The notes: generated by a model from the letters alone, not told the origin. A stretch of DNA of 39,167 nt from an uncultured Bacteroidales bacterium (GCA_946534715.1 CAMNCW010000045.1:1-39167); one strand, 5' to 3'. Shown: positions 17,089-25,118, counted from the first letter of the stretch. A program made the numbers and translations.

Positions 17089-17451
17089 CTCATTAGCTGA
17101 AATGGTTTGTTTTACTGTAGTGATGGAACGAACGACAATTCTTCTTAATTCGATACTTTCTTCATATAAATCTTCAACATTGGTACGAGGAAGTATTTCT
17201 GCGTCCATAATGACGCTAAGCCAATGAGAAGTTTCATCAATCTCCTCTTCTACCATCTTTAGCTTATTTAAGAAATCCTTATTAGATTTAGCTAAACAGG
17301 CTGCTCTATAGTTAGCGGCAGGAGAAGTACCGGAACGGACTATTTGCTTAGCAATGGCATTCCCGGCTATATTATTAGGCATGGTGTTAACAAGCTTAAT
17401 AATTTGGATTGAGAATTTTCGAAATCTTTCTTTTAATTCGTCTGTAGTCAT
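17077..17451 (-). CDS. Four-helix bundle protein (S23/IVP family)
   Basis: The 124-residue protein is all helical and carries the family pattern: F-x-x-F-S-I-Q-I-I-K-L at the start, then S-G-T-S-P-A-A-N-Y-R-A-A and a closing helix with E-S-I-E-L-R-R-I. These proteins were first seen encoded in intervening sequences of 23S rRNA and also occur as free-standing genes; the Avd protein of diversity-generating retroelements is a relative. The biological role is unknown. Here the gene is not in an rRNA gene and no reverse transcriptase is near. It is bounded by simple repeats on both sides, with GATTGACG cores on the left and CGTCAATC cores on the right, which looks like an inserted cassette between the ExoIII gene and lptB. 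Confidence 0.88.
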   Translation of the reverse strand: MTTDELKERFRKFSIQIIKLVNTMPNNIAGNAIAKQIVRSGTSPAANYRAACLAKSNKDFLNKLKMVEEEIDETSHWLSVIMDAEILPRTNVEDLYEESIELRRIVVRSITTVKQTISANERQS

Positions 17452-17476
17452 ATTTAATAATTTTGTTATAATTCAA

Positions 17477-17709
17477 TCGTCAATTAATCGACCTCGTCAA
17501 TCGTCAATTAACTTCAATCGTCAATCAATCGTACCTCGTCAATCGTCCAATCGTCAATTAATCGACCTCGTCAATCGTCAATTAACTTCAATCGTCAATC
17601 AATCGTACCTCGTCAATCGTCCAATTGTCAATTAATCGACCTCGTCAATCGTCAATTAACTTCAATCGTCAATCAATCGTACCTCGTCAATCGTCCAATC
17701 GTCAATTAA
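17477..17709. repeat. 74-bp tandem repeat, three copies plus partial fourth
   Basis: Units start at 17477, 17551 and 17625, with a partial fourth at 17699. The three copies are identical except for one C-to-T change at 17626. Each unit is itself built from smaller TCGTCAATTAA and TCGTCAATC pieces. The partial copy contains the stop codon and the last codons of the ExoIII-type gene. Near-identity of the copies points to recent expansion or gene conversion. Confidence 0.95.
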
Positions 17710-18463
17710 TTATCAGTTCCACAGGGCAGTGATCGGAATGAACGGCTTCGGTGAGAATTTTACCGTCAATAAGACGGTCTTTTAGGCTTTCGCTAACCCA
17801 CAGATAATCAATCCTCCAGCCTACGTTTCTTGCTCGTGCACCGGCGCGCCAGGACCACCAACTGTATCGCTCGGCGCTTTGGTCGAACACGCGGAAGGAA
17901 TCCACTAAACCGCTGGCCTCCCAACGGTCCATCCACTCCCGTTCTTCGGGCAGGAAGCCCGATACGCCGATCTGCCGTTCGGGGTGATTGATGTCGATGG
18001 GCTTATGGCAGATGTTATAGTCGCCGCAGATCACGATATTCGGACGCTCTTTGCGCAATTCGTTCACCCAAACTAAGAAGTCTTCGAGGAACTCCATCTT
18101 GAAATCCTGCCTTACATCGCCGGTCGTGCCGCTGGGGATGTACGCATCCACGATGGTCAGGTCGCCGAAATCAACACGCAGCACACGTCCCTCACGGTCG
18201 TATTTGGGGTTATTCATACCCGCAACGACCTTGTCCGGCTCCTGTTTGGTGAAGATACATACGCCCGAATAGCCTTTCTTCTCCGCCGAATGGATGTAAC
18301 TGTGGTAGCCTAACTCCTGCATCGCCATCACGTCGATCTGTTCCGGCTGAGCTTTGCTCTCCTGAATGCAGAACACATCGGGATCTTCGCTTTTCAACCA
18401 ATCTAACAAGCCCTTGTTGATGGCAGACCGTATCCCGTTCAAATTATAACTTATTATCTTCAT
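17702..18463 (-). CDS. xth: Exodeoxyribonuclease III (AP endonuclease)
   Basis: The 253-residue protein is a full-length member of the ExoIII/EEP family, which cuts DNA at abasic sites and removes 3' blocks in base-excision repair. Motifs are complete: NLNGIR (7-12), QESKA with metal-binding Glu35, YIPSG (108-112), GDYN with Asp148 and Asn150, GWRIDY, and S-D-H-C-P with the catalytic His245. The last codons and the TGA lie in the 74-bp repeat, so the natural C-terminus may have been replaced by a repeat-coded one. The start ATG is about 10 bases from the end of the M6 protease gene. Its function is unrelated to the envelope genes around it. Confidence 0.95.
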   Translation of the reverse strand: MKIISYNLNGIRSAINKGLLDWLKSEDPDVFCIQESKAQPEQIDVMAMQELGYHSYIHSAEKKGYSGVCIFTKQEPDKVVAGMNNPKYDREGRVLRVDFGDLTIVDAYIPSGTTGDVRQDFKMEFLEDFLVWVNELRKERPNIVICGDYNICHKPIDINHPERQIGVSGFLPEEREWMDRWEASGLVDSFRVFDQSAERYSWWSWRAGARARNVGWRIDYLWVSESLKDRLIDGKILTEAVHSDHCPVELIIN

Positions 18464-18473
18464 AAATTCTCAA

Positions 18474-20072
18474 TTACCAATTCACCTTCGCCCCTTGTAT
18501 ATTGTACATGGCTCCTTTGTACATGATATAGAGTTGTCCGCCGATGATTATCTTCTGATAGCCGTCCACAGCAGGCAACACAAAGGATGTAGCGAGTGTC
18601 TGTTCTTTTCCGTTCAGATCCAAACTGATCAACTCGTTCTCCAACACGATATTCGAAATCTTGTAATTGCCCACTTCGGAGAACGATTCGGCACCGGCGG
18701 GGAAGGCATCTTTTGCTTTGCCGAAATAGCCGTTTTGAGGCTTGCTTTGATTGTAAGCCGGTGCATTTCCGTCCGCTTCCATCAGGTCAATGCCCATATT
18801 CGAGGAACTGTAATTCACCCGGTTTTGTCTCCAGTTATACGAGTTATAATTGATTTTCGTAATGAGGAGTCCTTCACCGGGCAGATACGCATCCCAATTG
18901 TACCGCTGGCGGTTCTCCAACATATAGAAAACAGAGGGGTTCGGGCTTGTTACGTCTGCTATCTCTTTGCCGGTACTGTTGATATAACCTGCGGTCTTAC
19001 CCTCGCTCAGGTCCGGCAAAACATAGGTAGCTGTATCTTTGAACAGTTTGGGTTCAAACCAGCCCATGAACCAACGCTCGTATGCTGAATAAGCCGGAGG
19101 CGTATTGCCGTCGTTGTTATAGGGACCGTAGTCCATCACGTCCCATCTGCCTAAGGTCTTATGGGTCGCACTGGTATTGGTCGAATAGATATCCGGCAAG
19201 CCCATTATATGGCTGAACTCATGACAGAACGTACCAATACCGGCGGACGCGTTGGTTTGTCCGTCTATCTCGTTCAGACAGCAATAATGGTCTATCGTCT
19301 TCCCCTGTAATTCGAACTGTTTGCCGGTATAACTCAGGTCGTACTGGTGTGGCCAGACGGTATAAGAAGCACCGCCGTCCGCCTCGCCTTTTCCGGCATA
19401 GATCACTACAACCCAGTCCACCTTTCCGTCGTTGTCATAGTCGTATTGGCTAAAATCCGCACCTTCTGTTTCCGCCGCCAATTGGCATGCTTCGACAATC
19501 ATCTCATCTGCATGCATATCGTCGCCGTTGGTTTTGTTCTGGCCGTAATAGGAGGCTTTGCGGCTCAGCGTCACGGGACCGAATACATCCAACTGGAGAT
19601 CGTACTGACCCCAGGACACATCTTTGAAATAGCGGTTGATCGAACCCGTGCCGCCGTTCTCCGTGAAGTTCTCGCCCATGGCCCAATTGATCATATACTC
19701 TTTGCTGGTAGAGAACTCAACATCGTCGAAACTAACCAATATAATCGCCCCTTTCGGAGACAAGATAGGCCCTGCCTGCGTTGCTTTCTGCGCCCGGCGA
19801 GCGGCATGCTCCGCATAGCGGCTCTGTGCACGACGAACAGCTATCTCTTCCTCGCTCTTGGAGGCCACTACCCGGAAATCACCCTTTTCGTCCGGCTCGA
19901 TCCATTCGCCGGCTCCGTTCGTAAAATAATGGTATAACTCATCGCCGTGCTGGTACACGGTGATCTCTGTTCCGTCACTTTGTGTCCGCACGAAACCGTC
20001 ACGTCGTGCCGGTACTGCCATGACGCCCACTGTCATCGCGCATCCCATCAATATACTCAAAATCTTTTTCAT
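18474..20072 (-). CDS. Secreted M6-family metalloprotease with C-terminal tag
   Basis: The start is the ATG at 20072, giving 532 residues and a proper signal peptide (MKKILSILMGCAMTVGVMAVPA); longer starts only translate the ATTGTGC repeat. Residues about 23-90 are the short propeptide (GDELYHYFTNGAGEWIEP), followed by the protease domain with the metzincin-like zinc motif HEFSHIMGLPD (His284, Glu285, His288, Asp294), as in InhA/immune-inhibitor-A type enzymes. YDYDNDGKVDWVV resembles a calcium-binding loop. The last 25 residues (IIIGGQLYIMYKGAMYNIQG) match the tag of the other exported proteins here, so it is probably a type IX substrate released or anchored at the surface. Confidence 0.9.
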   Translation of the reverse strand: MKKILSILMGCAMTVGVMAVPARRDGFVRTQSDGTEITVYQHGDELYHYFTNGAGEWIEPDEKGDFRVVASKSEEEIAVRRAQSRYAEHAARRAQKATQAGPILSPKGAIILVSFDDVEFSTSKEYMINWAMGENFTENGGTGSINRYFKDVSWGQYDLQLDVFGPVTLSRKASYYGQNKTNGDDMHADEMIVEACQLAAETEGADFSQYDYDNDGKVDWVVVIYAGKGEADGGASYTVWPHQYDLSYTGKQFELQGKTIDHYCCLNEIDGQTNASAGIGTFCHEFSHIMGLPDIYSTNTSATHKTLGRWDVMDYGPYNNDGNTPPAYSAYERWFMGWFEPKLFKDTATYVLPDLSEGKTAGYINSTGKEIADVTSPNPSVFYMLENRQRYNWDAYLPGEGLLITKINYNSYNWRQNRVNYSSSNMGIDLMEADGNAPAYNQSKPQNGYFGKAKDAFPAGAESFSEVGNYKISNIVLENELISLDLNGKEQTLATSFVLPAVDGYQKIIIGGQLYIMYKGAMYNIQGAKVNW

Positions 20073-20073
20073 A

Positions 20074-20120
20074 ATTGTGCATTGTGCATTGTGCATTGTG
20101 AATTGTGCATTGTTCATTGT
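20074..20120. repeat. ATTGTGC simple repeat between two M6-related genes
   Basis: The block is several copies of ATTGTGC with variants ATTGTGA and ATTGTTC. It ends 2 bases before the M6 protease ATG and touches the stop codon of the upstream gene (20120-20122). It fills the whole spacer between the two genes. Confidence 0.85.
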
Positions 20121-20464
20121 CACCCCCTCTTCACTCCTCTTTTTTCTAACCATTTTGTTTCGCATTTCCCGCGTTTGTCAGCGTTCTTTGCTTTCCGGCA
20201 GCTGGCTACAATCTCGCCCTTTTTGTTTTTCTTGGCGTATTTGTACCACCCGTTTTTGGTCTCTTTGATTTGCCACCCGTCCTCAGTCATCATGAAATGT
20301 GACCGTTCGTCTCCGCGCAGATAGGTTCGCAGTGTATCTCCGTTCGGTTGTATGCGTTCTATGATCCCCGGATAAGCCGGCACTTTCGCCGCCTTCTGCG
20401 CTTTCACGCTTATCCCCAAAGCTACTGTCGCCATCAAGGCAATCAGTAAAATACTCTTCTTCAT
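20120..20464 (-). CDS. Orphan M6-type propeptide protein
   Basis: The 114-residue product has a signal peptide (MKKSILLIALMATVALGISVKA) and then a single domain that matches the propeptide of M6 proteases: VPAYPGIIERIQPNGDTL, L-R-G-D-E-R-S-H-F, T-E-D-G-W and a K-x-G-E-I-V-A-S-x-R-K end. The complete protease downstream has the same layout (G-D-E-L-Y-H-Y). The protease domain itself is absent: the frame ends in a basic tail directly at a simple repeat. It may be a true stand-alone inhibitor or chaperone for the neighbouring protease, or the stump of a duplicated protease gene. The sequence does not decide. Confidence 0.75.
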   Translation of the reverse strand: MKKSILLIALMATVALGISVKAQKAAKVPAYPGIIERIQPNGDTLRTYLRGDERSHFMMTEDGWQIKETKNGWYKYAKKNKKGEIVASCRKAKNADKRGKCETKWLEKRGVKRG

Positions 20465-20469
20465 ATATA

Positions 20470-20503
20470 TTTTTAATTCTTAATTTTTAATTTTTAATTT
20501 GTT
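20470..20503. repeat. AT-rich repeat covering the mlaF stop codon
   Basis: TTTTTAATT pieces repeat through this segment. They code for the last residues of MlaF (IKQIKN) and include its TAA at 20487-20489. It is the same repeat family, in inverse orientation, as at 5605-5640. Confidence 0.75.
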
Positions 20504-21245
20504 TAATCTTCTTAAACAACTCGCTGGCGAAGACGAAGTCGTTGAGTGCCTCGTTGTCGCTGGTCATGATCTCATGCCGCGACCCTTGCCATTCCTTTTT
20601 GCCGCCTTTTAGGAAGACGATGTTGTCGCCTATCTCCATGATCGAGTTCATGTCGTGGCTGTTGATCACCGTGCAGATGTTGTACTCTTTGGTGATGTCC
20701 TGGATCAGCGCGTCGATGACCAGACTCGTCCGCGGGTCAAGACCCGAGTTCGGTTCGTCGCAGAACAGGTATTTCGGCTCTAACACGATCGCTCGCGCAA
20801 TGGCTACGCGTTTCTGCTGTCCGCCGCTGATCTCGCTCGGCATGAGGTGCCACACCCGTTCCGGCATCTCCACGCGCCGCAGACAGAACTCCGCCCGCTC
20901 GCGCATCTCCTCGCGGCTCTTGTGAGAGAACATCTCCATCGGAAACAGCACGTTCTCCATCACGCTCATGCTGTCAAACAGCGCCGAGCCTTGGAACAGC
21001 ATGCCCACTTGGCGGTGTAACATCCGGATGTCGTTACTTTGCATCTCAGCAATATTCGTGCCATCGTATAAGATTTGCCCCGAATCGATGCTGTGCAAGC
21101 CGATCAGACTCTTCATCAGCACGGTCTTACCCGAGCCGGACTGACCGATGATCATGTTCACCTCTCCGTCCCGCATTTCCGTGGTCACATGGTTTAACAC
21201 CACATTCCCATCAAAACTCTTTACTATATCTTTTACTTCAATCAT
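20487..21245 (-). CDS. mlaF: MlaF-type phospholipid transport ATPase
   Basis: The 252-residue ABC ATPase has Walker A GQSGSGKT (34-41), signature ISGGQQ (139-144), Walker B with FCDEP (161-165) followed by NSGLDPRTS, and the switch NSHDMNS. The NSGLDP and SHDMNS strings are typical of MlaF, which powers lipid transport that keeps phospholipids out of the outer leaflet of the outer membrane. mlaE lies upstream in the same transcript. The usual third gene, the MCE-domain mlaD, is not next to it. Its C-terminal residues are coded by an AT-rich repeat. Confidence 0.92.
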   Translation of the reverse strand: MIEVKDIVKSFDGNVVLNHVTTEMRDGEVNMIIGQSGSGKTVLMKSLIGLHSIDSGQILYDGTNIAEMQSNDIRMLHRQVGMLFQGSALFDSMSVMENVLFPMEMFSHKSREEMRERAEFCLRRVEMPERVWHLMPSEISGGQQKRVAIARAIVLEPKYLFCDEPNSGLDPRTSLVIDALIQDITKEYNICTVINSHDMNSIMEIGDNIVFLKGGKKEWQGSRHEIMTSDNEALNDFVFASELFKKIKQIKN

Positions 21246-21263
21246 TCTCTTTTTGTTTTTTTT

Positions 21264-21326
21264 CCTCCCCCCTCTGAGAGGGGGCGGGGGGGCCTCTCTT
21301 CCCCCTTTAGGGGGATTGAGGGGGTC
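21264..21326. repeat. G/C-tract hairpin repeat between mlaE and mlaF
   Basis: Two hairpins lie side by side: CCCCCTC-TGA-GAGGGGG (21268-21284) and CCCCCT-TT-AGGGGG (21301-21314). The plus strand has four G-tracts of 5 to 7, enough in principle for a G-quadruplex on the template strand of the mla genes. It fills most of the 88-bp spacer and looks like a dispersed intergenic repeat. Confidence 0.7.
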
Positions 21327-21333
21327 TTGGTGT

Positions 21334-22071
21334 CTATAGCAGCAACTTACTCAAAATCAGGTCGAGAAACAAAATCATGATATTCGAGTTCACCACGGCG
21401 TTCGTGCTCGCTTTTCCCACTTCCAATGCACCTCCGCGTGCATAATAGCCGTAGTAACTGCTCATACTCGTGATCACAAACGCAAAAACCAGCGCTTTGA
21501 TAATCGCGTACGTCACGAAATAGGGGTTAAACGCGTACTGCACGCCCACCAAATAGTCGTGTATCGTGATGATGTCCGTCAGTGCACCGACGCCGTAACC
21601 GCCTATCAGACCTGCCGCCGTGGAGATGATCACCAACATAGGCATCATCGTCATAAACGCCAATATCTTTGGCAAAATGAGGTAGTTAGCGCTGTTCACG
21701 CCCATGATCTCCATCGCGTCTATCTGTTCCGTGATACGCATCGTCCCTATCTCCGAGGCAATGTTAGAGCCCACTTTGCCGGCTAAGATCAGACACAATA
21801 TCGTGCTCGAGAACTCCAACAGCAACGTGTCACGCGTCAACAGACCCGTGATATACGTCGGCAACAACGGGTTTTCCGTGTTGATCTTGGCTTGAATAGT
21901 GAGGATCGCTCCGATAAAAACTGAGATCAGCAAAACGATCGGCAGAGACTGAAGTCCCTGTTTCTCCAACTCTCTGCTGAACTGCCTCCAAAACATCCGT
22001 TGCCGGTCGGGAAGACGAAGTACTCGACCCATCAGCAGGGTATATTCTCCTATATGTTGAAAAATACGCAT
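21334..22071 (-). CDS. mlaE: MlaE-type phospholipid transport permease
   Basis: I choose the ATG at 22071 (245 residues): a longer frame would begin upstream of the -7 box. The protein is a MlaE/YrbE permease with about five membrane helices and the family strings F-x-R-Q-F, VLLISVFIGAILTIQ, A-G-K-V-G-S-N-I-A-S-E-I-G-T-M-R-I-T-E-Q-I-D-A-M-E and MPMLVIISTAAGLIGGY. With MlaF it forms the inner-membrane lipid transporter. It is the first gene of the minus-strand run, with its own strong promoter about 18 bases before the likely transcript start. Confidence 0.93.
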   Translation of the reverse strand: MRIFQHIGEYTLLMGRVLRLPDRQRMFWRQFSRELEKQGLQSLPIVLLISVFIGAILTIQAKINTENPLLPTYITGLLTRDTLLLEFSSTILCLILAGKVGSNIASEIGTMRITEQIDAMEIMGVNSANYLILPKILAFMTMMPMLVIISTAAGLIGGYGVGALTDIITIHDYLVGVQYAFNPYFVTYAIIKALVFAFVITSMSSYYGYYARGGALEVGKASTNAVVNSNIMILFLDLILSKLLL

Positions 22072-22093
22072 ACTTACGCAAATTAAAAAGTCT

Positions 22094-22126
22094 GCAAATT
22101 TACAACTTTTTTTGCATATATGCAAA
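22094..22126 (-). promoter_or_regulatory. mlaE promoter
   Basis: On the minus strand TTTG (22123-22126), a 20-base spacer and TAAATTTGC (22094-22102) form a perfect promoter. The palindrome TGCATATATGCA (22113-22124) overlaps the -33 box, exactly as at grpE. Confidence 0.8.
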
Positions 22127-22344
22127 TATTTCTTTCATTTTTATTTAATTCGTTTAATTTGTGAACAATATAGAAGAAAAAAATTGTCTTTAATTGTTGA
22201 TAATTGTTGACCACAAGAAAAAATTCGTTTAATTCGCTTAATTCGTGAATTACTATTGGAACATTTTGGACTAATCCCTTTCTTCTGTCTTTTTTTCCCC
22301 TTTTCTTCTTGTGTATGATTGGATCTTTATTAGGATATTATTGG

Positions 22345-22388
22345 GTTATTATTATGTTATTATTAGGTTATTATTAGGTTATTATCGG
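22345..22388. repeat. 11-bp tandem repeat, four copies
   Basis: GTTATTATTAG-type units lie at 22345, 22356, 22367 and 22378; units two and three are identical and the others differ by one to two bases at the end. The period is close to one helical turn of DNA. Confidence 0.85.
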
Positions 22389-22448
22389 GTTAGTCGTATA
22401 CTAATAGCTACAAACTACCTGTACCCTCACAGACCGCGGGGCATACAA

Positions 22449-22478
22449 AAATGGCACCCACCGAAGTGAATGCCATTT
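22449..22478 (-). terminator. Intrinsic terminator of the 808-residue protein gene
   Basis: AAATGGCA (22449-22456) pairs with TGCCATTT (22471-22478). On the minus strand the apex contains CAC-TTCG-GTG, a stable tetraloop, and the stem runs into TTTTT. Confidence 0.8.
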
Positions 22479-22510
22479 CTGTATTTACGCCGAAGCGTCA
22501 AGAACGGTGA

Positions 22511-24937
22511 TTATTTTACGATAGCACCCTGTGCGTTATAGAGAACACCGTTCTTCAAGATGAGGAGTTGACCGTCGCGAACAACCTTCATAGCCTTAGC
22601 CTCTGCCTCGGTGTTACCCAGAGCGGAAGCGGTGTCCTTAACGAAGGTAGCGGAAACAGCAGCAGCGGCATCAGGCATCGTGAACGAGTAAGCGCCCTCA
22701 ACTGCCTCAACGGTCTCGCCGTTCAGTGTAACGTTTTCAATCTTATATCCCTCTGCCGGAGTAACGGTCAGGGTAATCTTCTCACCCGGGATACCAAGTG
22801 TGAACGGAGCATCTACGGAACCGTTCTGTGCCTCTGCACAGTTGATAGCGAACAAAGCAGGAGCTTGGAGATCCTCACCGATCATAATCTGCTGGAATAC
22901 AACAGCATTACCGTCCATCATCTTGATGCTGATGAGTTCGTTTGCCTCTGCGGTGTGGGTATAAACTTTATCGGTGATGGTCATGCCTGCGTATTCGCCA
23001 CCATTGATAGAAACGTTCGGAGTCTTTTTGATCTCACCGAATTTGATAGTTACGGTCTTGCCTGCCTCCAGACGGAAGTTGAGCAGAGCACCGTTTTGTT
23101 TAACCTTCAGACCGAGGTAAGCATAGTTACGTTGATCTTTACTATTGTCCAATGAATCCAACGAACCGGTGATGTTGGAAGCATAGCCGAGTGCGCCGAG
23201 TTGGTTGATAATAGCGTAACCCTTGCCGTTCTCCATCACTGCTTTTTCGATATTGATAGATGTTGCGTACTTCTCCTCGAACTTAGCATAGAGATAAGTC
23301 TCAGCGGTGATCTGTGCTTCCAGATTAGCCGGATTAGTGAGATCTTCTTCTGTATACCAGCCTACGAAGGAATAAAGACTCTTCGACTGATATTTTGCAT
23401 ATTCAGCTACAGTGCCGTTAACTGCTACATTCTCGGTACCTAACTCAGTCGTGCCGTCCATGTAGTGTACGGTGAAGGAAGAAGCCTTCGCCAAAGTGAT
23501 GGTATAGGTGTTCTCGCCAATAGTAGCTTGTGCTTGCCATTTGCCTTCAACATCAGTAGCAGTAACCTTGATGCTATCGTTGGTGCTTACCGGCTCGGTC
23601 TCGCCCTCATAGTATGTGTCGGTGTGCTTAACGAAAGCAACTACCGGAGCGTTAACATAAGAGGTGAGGATTGTAAAGGTACCTTCGTTAATCAGGTGAG
23701 TTACAAAGTCGGAAGGCAATGACTCACCATCAATAGCTACACCTACGAGAGCAACGTCTGCGTGATCAACCGGTACAGGACGGATAACAGAGATGGAAGA
23801 TAATACCGGATTCCATTTATAAGTAGCATCGTCTCCGTCGCGAACCAAATAGAGAGAAGTTAAGCCGTTAGCTTCAGCAGGCAACACGATTTTGTATTCA
23901 AGAGCCGAAGATGTCTCGGTAGCCAAGTAGAGCAGTTTGGTTTTTGCTTTGTCTCCGAACAAGCAAGGATAGTTACTACCGGCTGTTGTCATAGCGATAA
24001 TAACGGTGTCGCCCTCTTGGAAAGTTCCATTTGCGAGCGTAATACCGCAGTATTTTCCTTTGTCCATTTTCTTGCTGGAAGAAAGACTTACATCTGCCGT
24101 ACCACCAACAATACCGGTAACGGTAGCAGCACTACCGCTTGTTAGAGTAGCCTTGATTATCTCACCGCAAATAGTAGAATAAACTTTGAAAGCTACGGTG
24201 TCAGCAGCCCACTGATCGGTAGCGTTGTTCGCGTTGCGAGCTTTGCAAACTACGCTGTAAGTACCAGCCGCCATCGGAGTGAATTCCATAGTCTTGCTGT
24301 TTGATCCTCCCGGCAGAGTGTTGCCGTTTACAAACCATTCATATTCGTCCGCCTTTACATCAGTAGTAGCAGAGAAAGAGGCTTTTGTGTTAACAACTCC
24401 CATTGCCGAACCTGTGATAGTAACCTTAGCTACTGGGTTCGTCTCTGCTGCCGGACGGGTTATGGTAATTGTGCCAAATTTGATATCCGAGTCATTACGC
24501 TCTAATGTGAAACTTGATTTACCAGCGATACCATCATTCTCCTTAATAGTATATGTCAATGTATTCGCTGCGTTTTTTGGAAAATTACCAGTTACAACGA
24601 TGGAACCAGCTAATTTGAAGCCTTTGCCGGACTTGTCGCTAGTAGCACAAGCTCCTTTAAGTGAGATTACATCATCAACTGCAAATGTGCCCTCAGTTAG
24701 CGTAAATGTCCATTTTGTACTTGAGTTAAATTTGTAATAGGTCTGATCGTCAACAGTGATTTCATTATTTCCTCCAGTAGCATGTGCACCACCGGACAAT
24801 ACTGCCGAACCATTAGTAGCGGGGTACGTACCAATAGCCGTGGTCGAACTCGTTGCAGTAAACGAGAAAATTTCTGTCTGTGCCATCATGGTCAGTGAAG
24901 CCAAAACGGCAGCGGCTAATGTAAAAATCTTTTTCAT
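22511..24937 (-). CDS. Secreted modular protein with Ig-like and InlB-type domains and C-terminal tag
   Basis: The 808-residue product has a signal peptide (MKKIFTLAAAVLASLTMMAQ). Visible parts: an N-terminal beta domain (about 22-161), a PKD/Ig-like domain (168-255), module B (256-386, beginning ICGEIIKA), an Ig-like part (392-486), an InlB-type repeat (488-553, with FVGWYTE and YLYAKF), module C (560-688, with SLDSLDNSK), a bacterial repeat domain (696-766, GSVDAPF to FTMPDAAAAVSATF) and the tag (783-808, KVVRDGQL). It is likely a surface or secreted protein; no enzyme motif is seen. Modules B and C recur in the 835-residue neighbour. It has its own promoter, leader and terminator. Confidence 0.88.
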   Translation of the reverse strand: MKKIFTLAAAVLASLTMMAQTEIFSFTATSSTTAIGTYPATNGSAVLSGGAHATGGNNEITVDDQTYYKFNSSTKWTFTLTEGTFAVDDVISLKGACATSDKSGKGFKLAGSIVVTGNFPKNAANTLTYTIKENDGIAGKSSFTLERNDSDIKFGTITITRPAAETNPVAKVTITGSAMGVVNTKASFSATTDVKADEYEWFVNGNTLPGGSNSKTMEFTPMAAGTYSVVCKARNANNATDQWAADTVAFKVYSTICGEIIKATLTSGSAATVTGIVGGTADVSLSSSKKMDKGKYCGITLANGTFQEGDTVIIAMTTAGSNYPCLFGDKAKTKLLYLATETSSALEYKIVLPAEANGLTSLYLVRDGDDATYKWNPVLSSISVIRPVPVDHADVALVGVAIDGESLPSDFVTHLINEGTFTILTSYVNAPVVAFVKHTDTYYEGETEPVSTNDSIKVTATDVEGKWQAQATIGENTYTITLAKASSFTVHYMDGTTELGTENVAVNGTVAEYAKYQSKSLYSFVGWYTEEDLTNPANLEAQITAETYLYAKFEEKYATSINIEKAVMENGKGYAIINQLGALGYASNITGSLDSLDNSKDQRNYAYLGLKVKQNGALLNFRLEAGKTVTIKFGEIKKTPNVSINGGEYAGMTITDKVYTHTAEANELISIKMMDGNAVVFQQIMIGEDLQAPALFAINCAEAQNGSVDAPFTLGIPGEKITLTVTPAEGYKIENVTLNGETVEAVEGAYSFTMPDAAAAVSATFVKDTASALGNTEAEAKAMKVVRDGQLLILKNGVLYNAQGAIVK

Positions 24938-25026
24938 GTGTTTTTTGTGTTTTAAATTTGTTAAACGAAAAAATTGGTTTTTTATAATAGTTTTATGAAC
25001 TATTTGCTATCTCCACTTTGCAAATC
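24938..25026 (-). promoter_or_regulatory. Conserved 5' leader, copy 1
   Basis: The 89-nt leader shares ordered blocks with the other two secreted-protein genes: CGATTTGCAAAGT, TAGCAAA, CCAATTTTTTC, TTTAACAAA and AACACAAAAAAC just before the ATG. AATAGTT (minus strand) pairs with AACTATT around a 5-base loop (24986-25004). A shared leader may control translation or RNA life; there is no match to a riboswitch I know. Confidence 0.6.
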
Positions 25027-25030
25027 GACT

Positions 25031-25063
25031 GCAAAGGTACAACTTTTCGCGCACATATGCAAG
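25031..25063 (-). promoter_or_regulatory. Promoter of the 808-residue protein gene
   Basis: Minus strand: CTTG (25060-25063), 20 bases, TACCTTTGC (25031-25039). The -33 side reads CTTGCATATGTGC, a variant of the palindromic motif. Confidence 0.75.
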
Positions 25064-25092
25064 TATTTTTGGGAAAAACTTTAAATTTTCTA

Positions 25093-25118
25093 CTTTTTCC
25101 GTCAATTTACACCACTTT
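25093..25118 (-). promoter_or_regulatory. Conserved upstream block, copy 1
   Basis: In promoter direction it reads AAAGTG, three variable bases, then TAAATTGACGGAAAAAG. The same block begins at 26766. In both cases its near edge is exactly 30 bases from the -33 box. This suggests a protein-binding site. Confidence 0.6.

Larger units (their letters stand above)
22127..22510. other. Intergenic region between mlaE and the first secreted-protein gene
   Basis: No gene is visible. It holds two copies of an AATTCGTTTAATT-type repeat (22146-22170 and 22221-22250, both followed by GTGAA), an 11-bp tandem repeat, and the terminator of the gene on the right plus a small ACGC-CGAA-GCGT hairpin (22487-22498). 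The rest is AT-rich with no feature I can name. Confidence 0.7.

Noticed and set aside
17077..17451. Avd of a diversity-generating retroelement
   Set aside because: No reverse transcriptase and no template/variable repeat pair with adenine-specific changes is visible nearby; the free-standing S23/IVP call is safer.
17477..17709. Possible CRISPR array
   Set aside because: The 74-bp units are contiguous, with no unique spacers, and no cas gene is near.
20073..20165. Longer N-terminus for the M6 protease
   Set aside because: The extra residues translate the ATTGTGC repeat and the end of the upstream gene; the signal peptide begins at 20072.
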